From contig CATECQ010000035.1 in NCBI GenBank assembly GCA_949498985.1, positions 62,001-126,000 on the forward strand: a stretch of DNA of 64,000 nucleotides, written 5' to 3'. Below the pieces are notes generated by a model, which ran no database searches, was not told the origin of the DNA, and saw nothing but the letters and a program-made list of their open reading frames with translations. This DNA is from Glaciecola sp. HTCC2999 (GTDB lineage: Bacteria > Pseudomonadota > Gammaproteobacteria > Enterobacterales > Alteromonadaceae). The position numbers were made by a program, and so were the translations under genes. The stretch's first letter is position 1. Every line of letters begins with the position of its first letter. This document shows positions 1-10,478 of the stretch, piece by piece.

Positions 1-1466
1 CTGATCCCAAAGTGATTGCTCAGAAAAACTCATTGCAAGATACACGTCGCTGGGAGGCTCTTGCCAAAGTACTGAATAGAGATACGGAATCACTCATGGC
101 CCGTGTCAGTAACCCTAAACGTCGATTTGTTTATTTACAACGTCAAGTCACACCAGCAATGGCTAATTATGTTGATGCATTAGATATTCCAGGCGTCAAT
201 TTAAAAGATGAGTCACGTCGATATTATCCATCGGGTGAGGTGTCTGCACATGTGATTGGTTTTACTAATGTGGATGATAAAGGTATTGAAGGGATTGAGT
301 ATTTATTCAATGACTACTTAACGGGTACGCCAGACAAACGTCTTATTCGAAGAGATGGACGTGGTCGACAAGTGGAAATCATTAATGAAAAAGCAGGCGA
401 AAAAGCAAATGATTTAATGTTAACGATTGATCAGCGAATTCAATCTTTAGCATACAAAGAAATAAAAAAAGCGTTAACCGTTTATCAAGCACGCTCAGCA
501 TCTGCATTAGTCATTGATATCGAAACGGCAGAAGTTTTGGCTATGGTTAATGGACCCTCATATAACCCCAATAACCGCAAAAACACAGGGGCACATCGTA
601 TCCGTAATCGTGTCGTAACCGATGCGTTTGAACCGGGTTCATCAGTGAAACCTCTGGCGGTGTTAAGTGCTTTAGAGTTTGGTTCGGTGAACAAAGATAG
701 TGTTATCGATACTCATCCTGGATGGATGCGTTTAGGGGGGAGTAGAATTTCAGATCCACGTAACCTGGGCGAACTTGATCTGCAAACCATTATTCAACAA
801 TCGAGCAATATGGGGACATCTAAACTAGCTCTATCGGTCCCAAAAGAATTCTTACTTGATACCTATTACAACATCGGGTTAATGAGCGATACAGGCATGA
901 GTTTACTGGGTGAAAGTTCAGGATTATTTCATGAACGTAGTCGGTGGTCGGATTTTGAATTAGCGACATTATCTTTTGGATATGGCATATCAGTGACTAC
1001 TGCACAATTAGCCAGAATGTATACAACACTTGGCAATAGTGGTCTGCATCGAGAATTATCGATTATAAAAAATCAAGAAATCAAACCAGCAGAACAAATT
1101 TTTTCACCGGAAAATACGCAAGCCGTTTTAGAAATGATGGAAAGTGTTACCCAAAAAGACGGGTCAGGCAGAAAAGCGGCTGTGAAAGGGTATCGTATTG
1201 CTGGAAAAACTGGAACTAGTCGCAAAGCGATTGCGGGTGGCTACGGTGATGATTACGTCAATATATTTGCTGGGATTGCCCCTGTATCAGACCCACAAAT
1301 TGTGGTTGTGGTGTTAATTAATGAGCCAGGTGGCGATTTGTATCATGCCGGTGATACGGCTGCTCCAGTATTTTCAAATATTATGGGTGGCGCCTTACAA
1401 TTACTTAATGTTGCGCCAGATGCGTTAGAAGCGACGAATGTCGCGAATCTAACCTTTAATCAATGA
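1..1466 (+). CDS. ftsI: Peptidoglycan transpeptidase FtsI (PBP3), 5'-truncated by the window edge
   Basis: Septal class B penicillin-binding protein that cross-links peptidoglycan at the division site with FtsW; it is anchored in the inner membrane and acts in the periplasm. The reading frame is open from base 3, so the N-terminal cytoplasmic tail, membrane segment and start lie outside the window. Visible are the dimerisation-domain motif GRGRQVE and the three transpeptidase motifs in order: SSVK (active serine codon at 639-641, context FEPGSSVKP), SSN (in QQSSNMG) and KTGT (in AGKTGTSRK). The stop is 10 bp before murF, where murE normally sits; murE is absent. Identity is firm. Confidence 0.96.
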   Translation, partial: DPKVIAQKNSLQDTRRWEALAKVLNRDTESLMARVSNPKRRFVYLQRQVTPAMANYVDALDIPGVNLKDESRRYYPSGEVSAHVIGFTNVDDKGIEGIEYLFNDYLTGTPDKRLIRRDGRGRQVEIINEKAGEKANDLMLTIDQRIQSLAYKEIKKALTVYQARSASALVIDIETAEVLAMVNGPSYNPNNRKNTGAHRIRNRVVTDAFEPGSSVKPLAVLSALEFGSVNKDSVIDTHPGWMRLGGSRISDPRNLGELDLQTIIQQSSNMGTSKLALSVPKEFLLDTYYNIGLMSDTGMSLLGESSGLFHERSRWSDFELATLSFGYGISVTTAQLARMYTTLGNSGLHRELSIIKNQEIKPAEQIFSPENTQAVLEMMESVTQKDGSGRKAAVKGYRIAGKTGTSRKAIAGGYGDDYVNIFAGIAPVSDPQIVVVVLINEPGGDLYHAGDTAAPVFSNIMGGALQLLNVAPDALEATNVANLTFNQ

Positions 1467-1476
1467 GGTCATTTAT

Positions 1477-2886
1477 ATGATTAAATTATCGCTAACGGAT
1501 ATTGCCAAGCAGCTTAATGGGACATTGGAAGGTGATGATCTAATAATTACTCATGTATCGACAGATACGCGTGACATTGTAGCGGGTAGTTTATTTATTG
1601 CCTTGGTTGGACCAAATTTTAATGGTCATGTATTCGCTAATGAGGCGCGACAAAAAGGCGCAGTTGCGATTGTTGCATCAGAACCCGTTGATGCGCATTT
1701 ACCCGTGATTATGGTTGCAGATACAAAAGCGGCGCTAGGTACCTTAGGCGCGTTTGTAAAAGAACGAGTCGCACCAAAGACGGTAGGGATTACCGGTAGT
1801 TCGGGAAAAACAACGGTTAAAGAAATGGTCACCGCGATCCTACAAGAATCAGGGAGTGTTTTATCTACACAAGGTAACTTTAACAATGATATCGGTGTGC
1901 CACTTACTTTGCTGAGATTAGAAGAACAACATGAATATGCAGTAATTGAAATGGGGGCAAATCACCTTGGTGAGATAGCCTATACCACCGGATTAGTTAA
2001 ACCTGATGTCGCGACAATCGTCAATGCCGCGGCTTCTCATCTAGAAGGCTTTGGCAGTTTGTTTGGTGTAGCACGGGCAAAGAGTGAAATCTTTAAAGGC
2101 TTAGCTAAAGATGGCACAGCCATTCTTAATTATGATTCTCAGTTCTATGATTTTTGGTTAGGTAAATTGGATAATGAATTTATTTATTCTTTTTCATTAG
2201 ATACTCCAGCTGGCGCAGGTGCCGATTATACCGCTTCCCAAGTCGGCTTAGCATTCAATGGCTGCGCTCATTTTATTATGCAAACGCCAATGGGTGAGAT
2301 GAATATTGAACTCACCATTCCCGGCATGCATAACGTAAGTAATGCATTATTAGCTGCCGGTTTAGCCATTAATGTGGGTGCAAGCCTAGAGAATGTCCGT
2401 GATGGATTATCAAAGATGCAACATGTCAAAGGGCGTTTAGATGTCAAACAGCTTTCAGAGCAAGTCCGTTTGTTGGATGATTCTTATAATGCAAATGTCG
2501 CTTCGGTAACAGCGGCAATTAAACTCCTGAGTAGCTATCAAGGTCGTCGCGTTTTAGTACTGGGAGATATGGCTGAGTTAGGTGATAAAGCCAAACATTA
2601 TCATGAAGAGGTCGGGGCATTAGCTAAAAACGAAGGGATAGATATACTGTATACACTTGGGCAACTCAGTCAAAGTGCCAGTGAAGTATACGGACAAGCT
2701 GGTCAGCATTTTCATGACATTGACTTGTTAATAGAAGAGTTGTATCAAGAATTAACTCCATTGCATGATGATATTACTATATTAGTCAAAGGCTCTCGTT
2801 CTTCTAGGATGGATCGAGTTGTCACGGCGTTGGAGGGCTCCCCCGTGGGAAAGCTTGATCGCTCAAGGAAGCTAATAGCATGTTGA
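1477..2886 (+). CDS. murF: UDP-MurNAc-tripeptide:D-Ala-D-Ala ligase MurF
   Basis: Cytoplasmic ATP-dependent ligase that adds D-alanyl-D-alanine to UDP-MurNAc-tripeptide, the last cytoplasmic step of the stem peptide. The Mur-ligase P-loop [10 protein letters not shown] is at residues 104-113, followed by [14 protein letters not shown], the central-domain motif LDDSYNAN and C-terminal [10 protein letters not shown]. At 469 aa it is slightly longer than E. coli MurF (about 452). A GAGG ribosome site overlaps the ftsI stop. Its 3' end overlaps mraY by 7 bp. It is the only Mur ligase in the window; the DYNAN-type motif and MurF-type C-terminus favour MurF over MurE. Confidence 0.96.
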   Translation: MIKLSLTDIAKQLNGTLEGDDLIITHVSTDTRDIVAGSLFIALVGPNFNGHVFANEARQKGAVAIVASEPVDAHLPVIMVADTKAALGTLGAFVKERVAPKTVGITGSSGKTTVKEMVTAILQESGSVLSTQGNFNNDIGVPLTLLRLEEQHEYAVIEMGANHLGEIAYTTGLVKPDVATIVNAAASHLEGFGSLFGVARAKSEIFKGLAKDGTAILNYDSQFYDFWLGKLDNEFIYSFSLDTPAGAGADYTASQVGLAFNGCAHFIMQTPMGEMNIELTIPGMHNVSNALLAAGLAINVGASLENVRDGLSKMQHVKGRLDVKQLSEQVRLLDDSYNANVASVTAAIKLLSSYQGRRVLVLGDMAELGDKAKHYHEEVGALAKNEGIDILYTLGQLSQSASEVYGQAGQHFHDIDLLIEELYQELTPLHDDITILVKGSRSSRMDRVVTALEGSPVGKLDRSRKLIAC

Positions 2887-3962
2887 TTTTATTAACGAAC
2901 TGGTTAATACAACTGGATATTGGATTCAGTGTTATTACGTATTTAACATTACGGACTATTTTGGCGACTTTAACATCGCTGTTAATTGCGATCGTCATTG
3001 GTCCCAAAATGATCAGTTGGTTACAGCGTCTTCAAATCGGTCAGACGGTCAGAGATGATGGACCGCAAACTCACCTACAAAAAATGGGGACTCCCACAAT
3101 GGGTGGGGTACTCATTTTAGCCGCGATAATGATCAGTGTGCTGTTATGGGCGGATTTATCTAATAAATATGTCTGGGTAACACTGAGTATTTTATTGGGT
3201 TACGGGGTTGTCGGATTTGTAGATGATTATCGTAAAGTTGTGAGGAAAGATTCAAAAGGGCTAATTGCTCGCTGGAAATATTTTTGGCAAACTGTTATCG
3301 CGCTCGCAGTCGCTATATTGTTATATTCTACAACAACACAAGTAGAAGAAACTCAACTTGTTGTGCCATTTTTCAAAGATGTATTACCACAACTTGGATT
3401 ACTGTACATCGCATTAGTATACTTTACTGTCGTAGGTAGCAGTAATGCGGTAAATCTAACTGACGGGTTAGATGGCTTAGCTATTGTACCGACGATACTC
3501 GTCGCAGGAGCACTCGCGGTTTTTGCTTATGTGACCGGCAATGCTAACTTTTCAGAATATTTAAATATTCCTTATATTCCTCAAGCTAGTGAACTAGTCA
3601 TTATATGTGGTGCAATTATAGGTGCGGGACTGGGTTTCTTATGGTTTAACGCATATCCAGCAGAAGTGTTCATGGGTGACGTGGGATCATTAGCCTTAGG
3701 CGGCACTTTGGGGATTATTGCTGTGTTAGTCCGCCAAGAAATTGTGCTAGTTATCATGGGTGGAATTTTCGTGATTGAGACCTTGTCCGTAATCATTCAA
3801 GTGGGCTCCTTTAAATTGAGGGGGAAGCGTGTCTTTAGAATGGCACCGATTCATCATCACTTTGAGCTTAAAGGATGGCCTGAGCCGAAAGTTATCGTCC
3901 GCTTTTGGATTATTTCACTCATTCTTGTTTTGGTGGGATTAGCCACCTTGAAGTTAAGGTAA
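2880..3962 (+). CDS. mraY: Phospho-MurNAc-pentapeptide transferase MraY
   Basis: Polytopic inner-membrane enzyme that transfers phospho-MurNAc-pentapeptide to undecaprenyl phosphate to give lipid I. Family landmarks are [14 protein letters not shown] with the aspartate pair at residues 115-116 as in E. coli, [21 protein letters not shown] and the cytoplasmic MAPIHHHFE loop. The 360-aa length is exactly typical. The start overlaps the murF stop, which indicates translational coupling. The next gene is ftsW after 4 bp, whereas murD normally lies between them. Confidence 0.97.
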   Translation: MLILLTNWLIQLDIGFSVITYLTLRTILATLTSLLIAIVIGPKMISWLQRLQIGQTVRDDGPQTHLQKMGTPTMGGVLILAAIMISVLLWADLSNKYVWVTLSILLGYGVVGFVDDYRKVVRKDSKGLIARWKYFWQTVIALAVAILLYSTTTQVEETQLVVPFFKDVLPQLGLLYIALVYFTVVGSSNAVNLTDGLDGLAIVPTILVAGALAVFAYVTGNANFSEYLNIPYIPQASELVIICGAIIGAGLGFLWFNAYPAEVFMGDVGSLALGGTLGIIAVLVRQEIVLVIMGGIFVIETLSVIIQVGSFKLRGKRVFRMAPIHHHFELKGWPEPKVIVRFWIISLILVLVGLATLKLR

Positions 3963-3966
3963 GATA

Positions 3967-5232
3967 ATGAATTTTTCTGCCACTTCTTCTAATCTTCAAG
4001 CCTTGTTTGCGGCACGTCATAATACTGCTAAAACACCTTTGGCTATGTATGATGTTGGATTAGTGATGGTGGCATTAGCGTTAGTATCAATTGGGGTTAT
4101 TATGGTGGCTTCGGCGTCTATGCCCGAAGGTATAGCTAAATATAATAATCAATATTTTTTCATTATTCGACATACTATATTTAGTTGCTTAGCATTTATC
4201 GTCGCATTAATTGTGTTAATGATCCCAATCAGTATATGGCAAAAGTATAATCCTTATTTATTATTGCTTGCCTTTGGTTTATTAGTCGCTGTGTTACTTG
4301 TTGGACGTTCGGTCAATGGAGCTCAGCGTTGGTTAACGCTAGGGCCACTTAATATTCAGGCTGCAGAACCAACCAAATTATTTTTCTTTTGTTTTTTAGC
4401 GGGATATTTAGAACGACGTCATACGGAAGTGACTGAAAATATCAAAGGTTTCCTCAAGCCATTGATTGTATTTTTTGTTTTAGGCTTATGTCTGTGGTTA
4501 CAACCTGATTTAGGGACCACTATTGTGATGTTCATTACCACAATTGGTTTACTATTTTTAGCGGGTGCAAAACTCTGGCAGTTTGTTGGCTTATTAATGA
4601 CCGGTGCAGTGCTATTTATCACTATGATATTATTAGAAGAATATCGAATGAGGCGGATCACAGCCTTTCTCGATCCTTGGGCTGATCCTTTTGGTACCGG
4701 CTATCAGCTGACTCAATCATTAATGGCTTATGGTCGTGGAGATTGGTTTGGTCAAGGCCTGGGCAATAGTATCCAAAAATTGCAATTTTTACCTGAAGCT
4801 CATACTGATTTTATCGTTGCGATCATTGCTGAAGAACTGGGACATGTGGGAATAGTAATTTTATTAGCATTATTATTAACTCTAGTTATTAAGGCGATAT
4901 TACTCGGTAAGAGAGCGTTAGAACAGCAAATGCCATTTGCTGGATATCTGGCGTATGGCATAGGTATTTGGTTTGCATTTCAAACGTTCGTTAATATTGG
5001 TGGAAGTGCTGGGATGTTACCCACGAAAGGGTTAACACTTCCATTAGTTAGTTATGGTGGTTCAAGTATGATTATCATGGCCATGGCAGTTGCATTACTG
5101 ATACGTATCGATTTTGAAATACGTTGTGCTATGTTAAATTCTAAGAAAAAGACAAACGGATCCAGTAAAAAGACAGCACCACAAATTGATGATGCAGTAG
5201 AAAGCTCCCTTGAAGGAGAATCTCATGCCTAA
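3967..5232 (+). CDS. ftsW: Lipid II polymerase FtsW (SEDS family)
   Basis: Septal peptidoglycan glycosyltransferase of the SEDS family that works with FtsI. The 421-residue protein has about ten hydrophobic segments. SEDS signatures include WLTLGPLNIQAAEPTKL, the QPDLGTT motif, GYQLTQSLMAYGRG, FLPEAHTDFIVAIIAEELG and the C-terminal LPLVSYGGSSM. The last part is a hydrophilic lysine/serine-rich tail. Its stop overlaps the murG start by 8 bp. murD is missing upstream. Confidence 0.96.
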   Translation: MNFSATSSNLQALFAARHNTAKTPLAMYDVGLVMVALALVSIGVIMVASASMPEGIAKYNNQYFFIIRHTIFSCLAFIVALIVLMIPISIWQKYNPYLLLLAFGLLVAVLLVGRSVNGAQRWLTLGPLNIQAAEPTKLFFFCFLAGYLERRHTEVTENIKGFLKPLIVFFVLGLCLWLQPDLGTTIVMFITTIGLLFLAGAKLWQFVGLLMTGAVLFITMILLEEYRMRRITAFLDPWADPFGTGYQLTQSLMAYGRGDWFGQGLGNSIQKLQFLPEAHTDFIVAIIAEELGHVGIVILLALLLTLVIKAILLGKRALEQQMPFAGYLAYGIGIWFAFQTFVNIGGSAGMLPTKGLTLPLVSYGGSSMIIMAMAVALLIRIDFEIRCAMLNSKKKTNGSSKKTAPQIDDAVESSLEGESHA

Positions 5233-6307
5233 AATATTGATTATGGCTGGCGGTACAGGCGGTCACATATTTCCAGGATTAGCCGTGGCACATCAGCTAC
5301 AACAAGACCAATGGGATATTGATTGGTTGGGTACTGCCGACAAGATGGAAGCTCATATCATACCTCACAGAAATATTCCTTTTCATACTATCAAAGTGAA
5401 AGGTGTAAGAGGCAATGGGTTATTCAGAAAATTGGCCCTGCCGTTCATGTTATGTAGAGCAGTGTTTGAAGCTTTCTTCATCATCAAACGTTTACAACCT
5501 GATGTTATTTTGGGGATGGGTGGCTATGCCAGCGGACCCGGTGGCATAGCCGCAAAATTAACAAAGACGCCTCTAATCGTGCATGAACAAAACGCAGTGG
5601 CGGGCATGACTAATCGGTATCTAGCCAAAATCGCCCAGTGTGTATGTAGTGGTTTTCCTAATACAGAGTTTGGAGTCAATGCTGATAAAGTCGTTTATGT
5701 CGGAAATCCTGTCAGGTCAGAAATTGCGGCAATCCCTGACATGGTTGAAAAACCAAAGGGTGAGTTATTACAAATATTCGTATTGGGTGGTAGTTTAGGC
5801 GCACGAGTATTTAATCAAAATCTACCACAGATTTTACATGAATTAAGTCAATCTTTTCCTAATATCCACATCACTCATCAAGTTGGTAAAGGTAATTTAC
5901 AAGCGGTTGAAAAAACCTATGCTCAATATGATTTTCCGGCAAACGTTGAATTAAACATTTCTGAATTTATTGATGATATAGCATCTAAATATGCTCAAGC
6001 AGATATCATCATTTGTCGAGCTGGCGCATCAAGTGTTGCTGAAATCGCAGCAGCTGGAAGAGTGGCATGTTTTGTTCCACTTCCTACTGCAGTGGATGAT
6101 CACCAAACAGCCAACGCTGCATTCCTAACGAGAGTCGATGCTGGGCTTTTATGTCCTCAAGATAAATTGTCCTCTTTAGTGCAGAATTTGCTTCCAGTAT
6201 TAACGCAAGTACAAAGCCGCTTGCAGATGGGTAAAAATGCTCGACAACATAGTCAAACTAATGCGACGGACCGAGTATGTACGATCATAAAAGAGGCCGT
6301 TACATGA
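5225..6307 (+). CDS. murG: UDP-GlcNAc:lipid I GlcNAc-transferase MurG
   Basis: Peripheral inner-membrane GT28 glycosyltransferase that adds GlcNAc to lipid I to make lipid II. The N-terminal glycine loop GGTGGHIFPG, GGYASGPGG, HEQNAVAGMTNR, GGSLGAR and the donor-site region CRAGASSVAEIAAAGR are all present. The ATG at 5225 is chosen over an upstream in-frame TTG at 5210 because AAGGAGAAT lies at the right distance before it and the protein then starts MPKILIMAGG; this gives 360 aa. It overlaps ddlB by ATGA. murC, usually next, is absent. Confidence 0.96.
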   Translation: MPKILIMAGGTGGHIFPGLAVAHQLQQDQWDIDWLGTADKMEAHIIPHRNIPFHTIKVKGVRGNGLFRKLALPFMLCRAVFEAFFIIKRLQPDVILGMGGYASGPGGIAAKLTKTPLIVHEQNAVAGMTNRYLAKIAQCVCSGFPNTEFGVNADKVVYVGNPVRSEIAAIPDMVEKPKGELLQIFVLGGSLGARVFNQNLPQILHELSQSFPNIHITHQVGKGNLQAVEKTYAQYDFPANVELNISEFIDDIASKYAQADIIICRAGASSVAEIAAAGRVACFVPLPTAVDDHQTANAAFLTRVDAGLLCPQDKLSSLVQNLLPVLTQVQSRLQMGKNARQHSQTNATDRVCTIIKEAVT

Positions 6308-7254
6308 ATAATACCAAACTAGCTATTTTACTCGGCGGTCATTCAGCTGAGCGTGAAGTATCATTAGCGTCAGGTAATGCCGTCTTTGAAGCGATCCAAG
6401 CAATAGGTATTGAGTGTATTACATTTGATCCAAAAACACGTCCATTGACGCAGCTGATTGATGAAGGTGTCACCCATGTCATGATCATGCTACATGGTCG
6501 TGGTGGTGAAGATGGGACAATACAAGGGGCATTAGAGTGGTTAAACATTCCTTATACTGGAACCGGTGTATTAGGTTCTGCGATTGCAATGGACAAACTC
6601 CATACCAAACATGTATGGCAAGCTTGCGGATTACCCACTGCAAAATACACCGAGATTAAAGCACCTATATCAGTGATACAAGCCCAAGCTATTATGACTC
6701 AAATTAGTAAACTTTTAATGGTTAAACCGAGTCATGAGGGGTCTAGTATAGGGATGTCCAAGACGACCTCAGCAGAAGAGCTCGTGGTAGCCGTGAATAC
6801 CGCATTGACATTTGATGAGCGAGTATTGATTGAACAATATATTAGTGGGGCAGAATATACTGTCAGCATATTGGGCAACCAAGCATTACCGAGTATTTCA
6901 ATGGTGACACCCAATTCGTTTTATGACTATGCGGCTAAGTATCAAAGTAATACCACTCAGTATCATTGTCCGAGTGATTTAAATAGTACCGATGAGCAGG
7001 TTATTGGTGAATTAAGTTTGGACGCATTTCATGCGGTCTCTTGTCATGGTTGGGGGCGTGTTGATTTAATGCGCGATCAACACAGTGGTGAATTTATTCT
7101 ATTAGAAGTTAATACTGTGCCTGGTATGACAAACAAAAGCTTAGTCCCTAAAGCGGCTAAACAAGCAGGGTATGAGTTTAATGATTTAGTACAACACATT
7201 TTAGTAACGGCGTTTGGTGAAGATATTTTACCGATAACCAGCCAAGGTAGTTAA
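6304..7254 (+). CDS. ddlB: D-alanine--D-alanine ligase
   Basis: Cytoplasmic ATP-grasp ligase that makes the D-Ala-D-Ala dipeptide used by MurF. Motifs seen are LLGGHSAEREVSL near the N-terminus, MLHGRGGEDGTIQG, VKPSHEGSSIGM (ATP-binding lid region), EYTVSILG, and the C-terminal LLEVNTVPGMT that carries metal ligands. Length is 316 aa against about 306 in E. coli. The start is placed at the ATG inside the ATGA overlap with murG; an upstream TTG-type extension would lie wholly inside murG. It follows murG directly with no murC. Confidence 0.95.
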   Translation: MNNTKLAILLGGHSAEREVSLASGNAVFEAIQAIGIECITFDPKTRPLTQLIDEGVTHVMIMLHGRGGEDGTIQGALEWLNIPYTGTGVLGSAIAMDKLHTKHVWQACGLPTAKYTEIKAPISVIQAQAIMTQISKLLMVKPSHEGSSIGMSKTTSAEELVVAVNTALTFDERVLIEQYISGAEYTVSILGNQALPSISMVTPNSFYDYAAKYQSNTTQYHCPSDLNSTDEQVIGELSLDAFHAVSCHGWGRVDLMRDQHSGEFILLEVNTVPGMTNKSLVPKAAKQAGYEFNDLVQHILVTAFGEDILPITSQGS

Positions 7255-7257
7255 ATC

Positions 7258-7980
7258 ATGAATGAAGCAACACGCCATGAGTCAAAATTACGGAAGGAAA
7301 CAACTTGGGGTGTGGGGTTTTTATTGTGTGTGTTTATCGGTCTAATTATTGGTGGGACAGCATTAACAAAATGGATGGTGGATGAACAACAAGTTCCTAT
7401 TTCGAGTGTTGAGATTTCTGGTCAGTATACGTATATCCAAGATCGTGATATATCAAGATTGATTGCTAACGATATAAGCGGTAGTTTTTTTTCAGCGGAC
7501 ATTAATGATATTCATAGTGCGGTGTTAAAACATCCTTGGGTATATCAAGCATCGGTACGTAAAAAATGGCCTAATACGATTCAAGTGTATTTGGTCGAGC
7601 AAACGCCGGTGGCAATCTGGAATGATGATTTATTATTAAATGCCGAAGGTGTGCCATTTGCGGGCACTATTGCTCAAACTGAATTACCGTTACTTTTTGG
7701 ACCAAACGGAGCAGAAAAAACGGCGTTATCCGGATATAAAGCCATGCAAATGATTTTATCTACCGGTACTTTAGCGGTAGATAATTTAGTCTTAAGTGAA
7801 CGTTTTGCATGGCAAGTACAATTAAATAATGGCATAAAATTAAATTTAGGACGTCAAGAATTTATAAATCGATTGCAACGTTTTATAAATTTATACCCTT
7901 TATTACAACAAGATGAGCGGGTAATTAATTACGTTGATCTTCGCTACGATACCGGTGTTGCCGTCGGTTGGCAGGTATAA
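7258..7980 (+). CDS. ftsQ: Cell division protein FtsQ
   Basis: Bitopic inner-membrane divisome protein that links FtsB/FtsL to later division proteins. A short cytoplasmic N-terminus is followed by one membrane segment at about residues 19-38. Next comes a POTRA domain (PISSVEISGQYTYI through HPWVYQASVRKKWPN) and the FtsQ beta domain with VYLVEQTPVAIWN. At 240 aa it is shorter than the E. coli protein (276), mostly at the ends. It starts 3 bp after ddlB and is 37 bp ahead of ftsA, in the standard order. Confidence 0.94.
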   Translation: MNEATRHESKLRKETTWGVGFLLCVFIGLIIGGTALTKWMVDEQQVPISSVEISGQYTYIQDRDISRLIANDISGSFFSADINDIHSAVLKHPWVYQASVRKKWPNTIQVYLVEQTPVAIWNDDLLLNAEGVPFAGTIAQTELPLLFGPNGAEKTALSGYKAMQMILSTGTLAVDNLVLSERFAWQVQLNNGIKLNLGRQEFINRLQRFINLYPLLQQDERVINYVDLRYDTGVAVGWQV

Positions 7981-8017
7981 AAAATGAATATAGATACCCA
8001 ATTTATAGGAAAAAAAC

Positions 8018-9247
8018 ATGTCTAAAATAGACGAATCTAATTTGGTCGTTGGGTTAGATGTAGGGACCAATAAAATCAAAGCCGTTGTCGGTGAGATGTT
8101 AGATAACCATTTTGTCAGTATTGTGGGAGTTGGCACATATTCGGCAAAAGGAATGGATAAAGGCGGAGTTAATGATTTAAACCTTGTCGCTCAGTCGATT
8201 CAACGTGCTGTCAGTGAAATGGAAATGATGGCAAATTGTAAAGCGTCTTCTGTACTTATGGCGATTACGGGTAGACATGTACAATGCCAAAATGAGAGTG
8301 GAATGGTCGCAATCAATCATGCCGAGGTTGAACAAGAAGATATTGATAATGTGATTCATACCGCCCGTTCAGTACCTATTCCCGCAGAGCGTAGAATGTT
8401 ACATGTCCTACCTCAAGAGTATGCAGTTGATGTGCAAGAAGGAGTGAAAAACCCGATAGGTATGTCTGGTGTCCGCATGAATGCGAATATTCATATCATC
8501 ACTTGTGCTGAAGATATGGCGAAAAATTTTATCAAATGTACTGATCGAGCCGATTTAGTCGTTGATACGATGGTATTTTCTGCTTTAGCAGCGAGTTATT
8601 CGGTGTTGACGGATGATGAACGCGAATTAGGTGTCTGTGTCGTTGACATCGGTGCTGGTACAATGGATTTAGTTATTTATTCAAATGGTGCGATACGTCA
8701 TTCAGCTGTAATACCTGTTGCCGGGAATCAAATAACCGGGGATATTGCGAAAATATTTAGAACGCCGGTCAATAACGCGGAAGATTTGAAAGTCCGTCAT
8801 GCATGTGCATTAAAAGATATGGTCAGTGTCGAAGATACGATTAATGTACCTAGTGTTGGGGGGCGTCCAGCTCGAACAATGTCACGCCATACGCTAGCTG
8901 AAGTTATCGAACCGAGATACCAAGAGCTGTTCGAATTAATTCATGAAGAAATTAAAGCAAGTGGTCTGGAAGAACAGATTGCAGCAGGAATAGTACTTAC
9001 GGGCGGGACTGTTAAAATGGAAGGAGCGGTGGAATTTGCTGAAGAAATTTTTCAAATGCCAGTGCGGATAGGTACCCCTAATCATATTAAAGGATTAACG
9101 GATTATGTGAATGATCCTAGTTTCGCTGTCGCGATAGGTTTATTACAATATGGCCGTCAATCATTCGAAGAACAACAAGTATCGCAAAAATTACCAACAG
9201 AAAGTATATTTAATCGTATTAAAGCATGGTTTAAAGGCGAATTTTAA
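8018..9247 (+). CDS. ftsA: Cell division protein FtsA
   Basis: Actin-like ATPase that tethers FtsZ filaments to the inner membrane. The N-terminal phosphate-1 motif VVGLDVGTNKIKAVVGE, the phosphate-2 region CVVDIGAGTMDLVIY and the adenosine motif GIVLTGGTVKMEG are visible. The C-terminal amphipathic membrane-targeting helix (FNRIKAWFKGEF) closes the protein. The length of 409 aa is close to E. coli (420). A strong AGGAAAAAA-type leader precedes the ATG, and ftsZ follows after 42 bp. Confidence 0.97.
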   Translation: MSKIDESNLVVGLDVGTNKIKAVVGEMLDNHFVSIVGVGTYSAKGMDKGGVNDLNLVAQSIQRAVSEMEMMANCKASSVLMAITGRHVQCQNESGMVAINHAEVEQEDIDNVIHTARSVPIPAERRMLHVLPQEYAVDVQEGVKNPIGMSGVRMNANIHIITCAEDMAKNFIKCTDRADLVVDTMVFSALAASYSVLTDDERELGVCVVDIGAGTMDLVIYSNGAIRHSAVIPVAGNQITGDIAKIFRTPVNNAEDLKVRHACALKDMVSVEDTINVPSVGGRPARTMSRHTLAEVIEPRYQELFELIHEEIKASGLEEQIAAGIVLTGGTVKMEGAVEFAEEIFQMPVRIGTPNHIKGLTDYVNDPSFAVAIGLLQYGRQSFEEQQVSQKLPTESIFNRIKAWFKGEF

Positions 9248-9289
9248 AACATTAACCTGTATAATAACAAACATAACCGGAGAACAAAT

Positions 9290-10438
9290 ATGTTTGAATT
9301 AATGGACGACAACAGTGCAGAAGCAGTCATCAAAGTTGTAGGTGTTGGCGGCGGCGGCGGTAATGCTATAGAGCACATGGTTGTTAATAAAATAGAAGGT
9401 GTTGAGTTTATATCAATTAACACTGATGCACAGGTCTTAAAGAAGTCTCAAGCAGATACTATCTTACAGATCGGAAATAACGTAACCAAAGGGTTAGGTG
9501 CTGGTGCTGATCCGAATGTCGGTCGTGAAGCAGCTCATGAAGATCGTGAAACAATTCGTCAAAGTATAGATGGTGCCGATATGGTATTCATTACTGCTGG
9601 TATGGGTGGTGGTACTGGTACCGGAGCGGCACCTGAAGTAGCGAAAATAGCACGTGAAATGGGTATTTTAAGTGTGGCTGTTGTAACTCGTCCATTTGCT
9701 TTTGAAGGCAAAAAGCGTATTTCCTATGCGAGTCAAGGTATTGATGAATTGGCAAAACATGTTGATTCATTAATCACTATTCCAAATGATAAATTACTCA
9801 AAGTACTTGGCAAAGGCACACCTTTACTAAAAGCGTTTGAATCAGCAAATGACGTGTTATTAGGTTCAGTCCGCGGTATTGCTGAATTAATTACGAATCC
9901 AGGCCTCATTAATGTCGATTTCGCCGATGTGAAAACAGTGATGTCTGAAATGGGCACTGCCATGATGGGAACTGGTGTTGCTTCTGGCGAAGATCGCGCT
10001 GAAGAAGCTGCCGAACAAGCCATTGCCTGTCCGTTACTTGAAGATATCGATTTATCGGGAGCACGCGGTATTTTAGTGAATATTACTGCCGGTCCTGATT
10101 TTGCCATTGATGAATACGAAACTGTCGGTAATGCTGTTCGAGCGTTCTCTTCTGAAAATGCCACGGTTGTTGTTGGTACTGTCATCGACATGGAAATGCA
10201 TGATGAACTTCGTGTCACGGTCGTTGCCACTGGCATTGGTACTGACAAGCCTGATATTTCACTAGTAAAAGGTGAGTCTTCACACACAACATCAGCAGTT
10301 AGTCAGTCTTCAGTAGGTCGCACGGCTAGTGCAACTAATAGTGGGCACAACACCGCCGCGGCGACTAAAGTTGAAGAAGAAGAAAGTGGTTTAGAGTACA
10401 TTGATATTCCGACTTTCTTACGTAAACAAGCTGATTAA
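9290..10438 (+). CDS. ftsZ: Cell division GTPase FtsZ
   Basis: Tubulin-like GTPase that forms the Z ring. The tubulin signature GGGTGTG is at residues 106-112. [13 protein letters not shown] near the N-terminus and NTDAQVL are also typical. A variable serine/threonine-rich linker (about residues 325-365) is followed by the conserved C-terminal tail [13 protein letters not shown], which binds FtsA and ZipA; ZapD, encoded at 16701-17453, also docks on this tail. Length 382 aa is typical. CGGAG precedes the start. Confidence 0.98.
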   Translation: MFELMDDNSAEAVIKVVGVGGGGGNAIEHMVVNKIEGVEFISINTDAQVLKKSQADTILQIGNNVTKGLGAGADPNVGREAAHEDRETIRQSIDGADMVFITAGMGGGTGTGAAPEVAKIAREMGILSVAVVTRPFAFEGKKRISYASQGIDELAKHVDSLITIPNDKLLKVLGKGTPLLKAFESANDVLLGSVRGIAELITNPGLINVDFADVKTVMSEMGTAMMGTGVASGEDRAEEAAEQAIACPLLEDIDLSGARGILVNITAGPDFAIDEYETVGNAVRAFSSENATVVVGTVIDMEMHDELRVTVVATGIGTDKPDISLVKGESSHTTSAVSQSSVGRTASATNSGHNTAAATKVEEEESGLEYIDIPTFLRKQAD

Positions 10439-10449
10439 CACAACAGGAA

Positions 10450-10478
10450 TTGACTTGTAACTGGTATGACCATATAAT
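10450..10478 (+). promoter_or_regulatory. lpxC promoter with an embedded FadR-like operator
   Basis: TTGACT (10450-10455), a 17-bp spacer and a perfect TATAAT (10473-10478) lie 26 bp upstream of the lpxC ATG. The spacer and the first half of the -10 contain AACTGGTATGACCATAT (10459-10475). From memory of the E. coli fadB site this matches the FadR operator pattern at about 14 of 17 positions. AACTGGT (10459-10465) also pairs with ACCAGTT (10484-10490), so a weak ftsZ terminator hairpin is an alternative reading. The promoter is seen directly; the FadR assignment is inference. Confidence 0.75.

Noticed and set aside
9733..10287. 184-codon open frame on the - strand opposite ftsZ
   Set aside because: It is a frame shadow of ftsZ: serine/threonine-rich translation, no family resemblance and no ribosome site.
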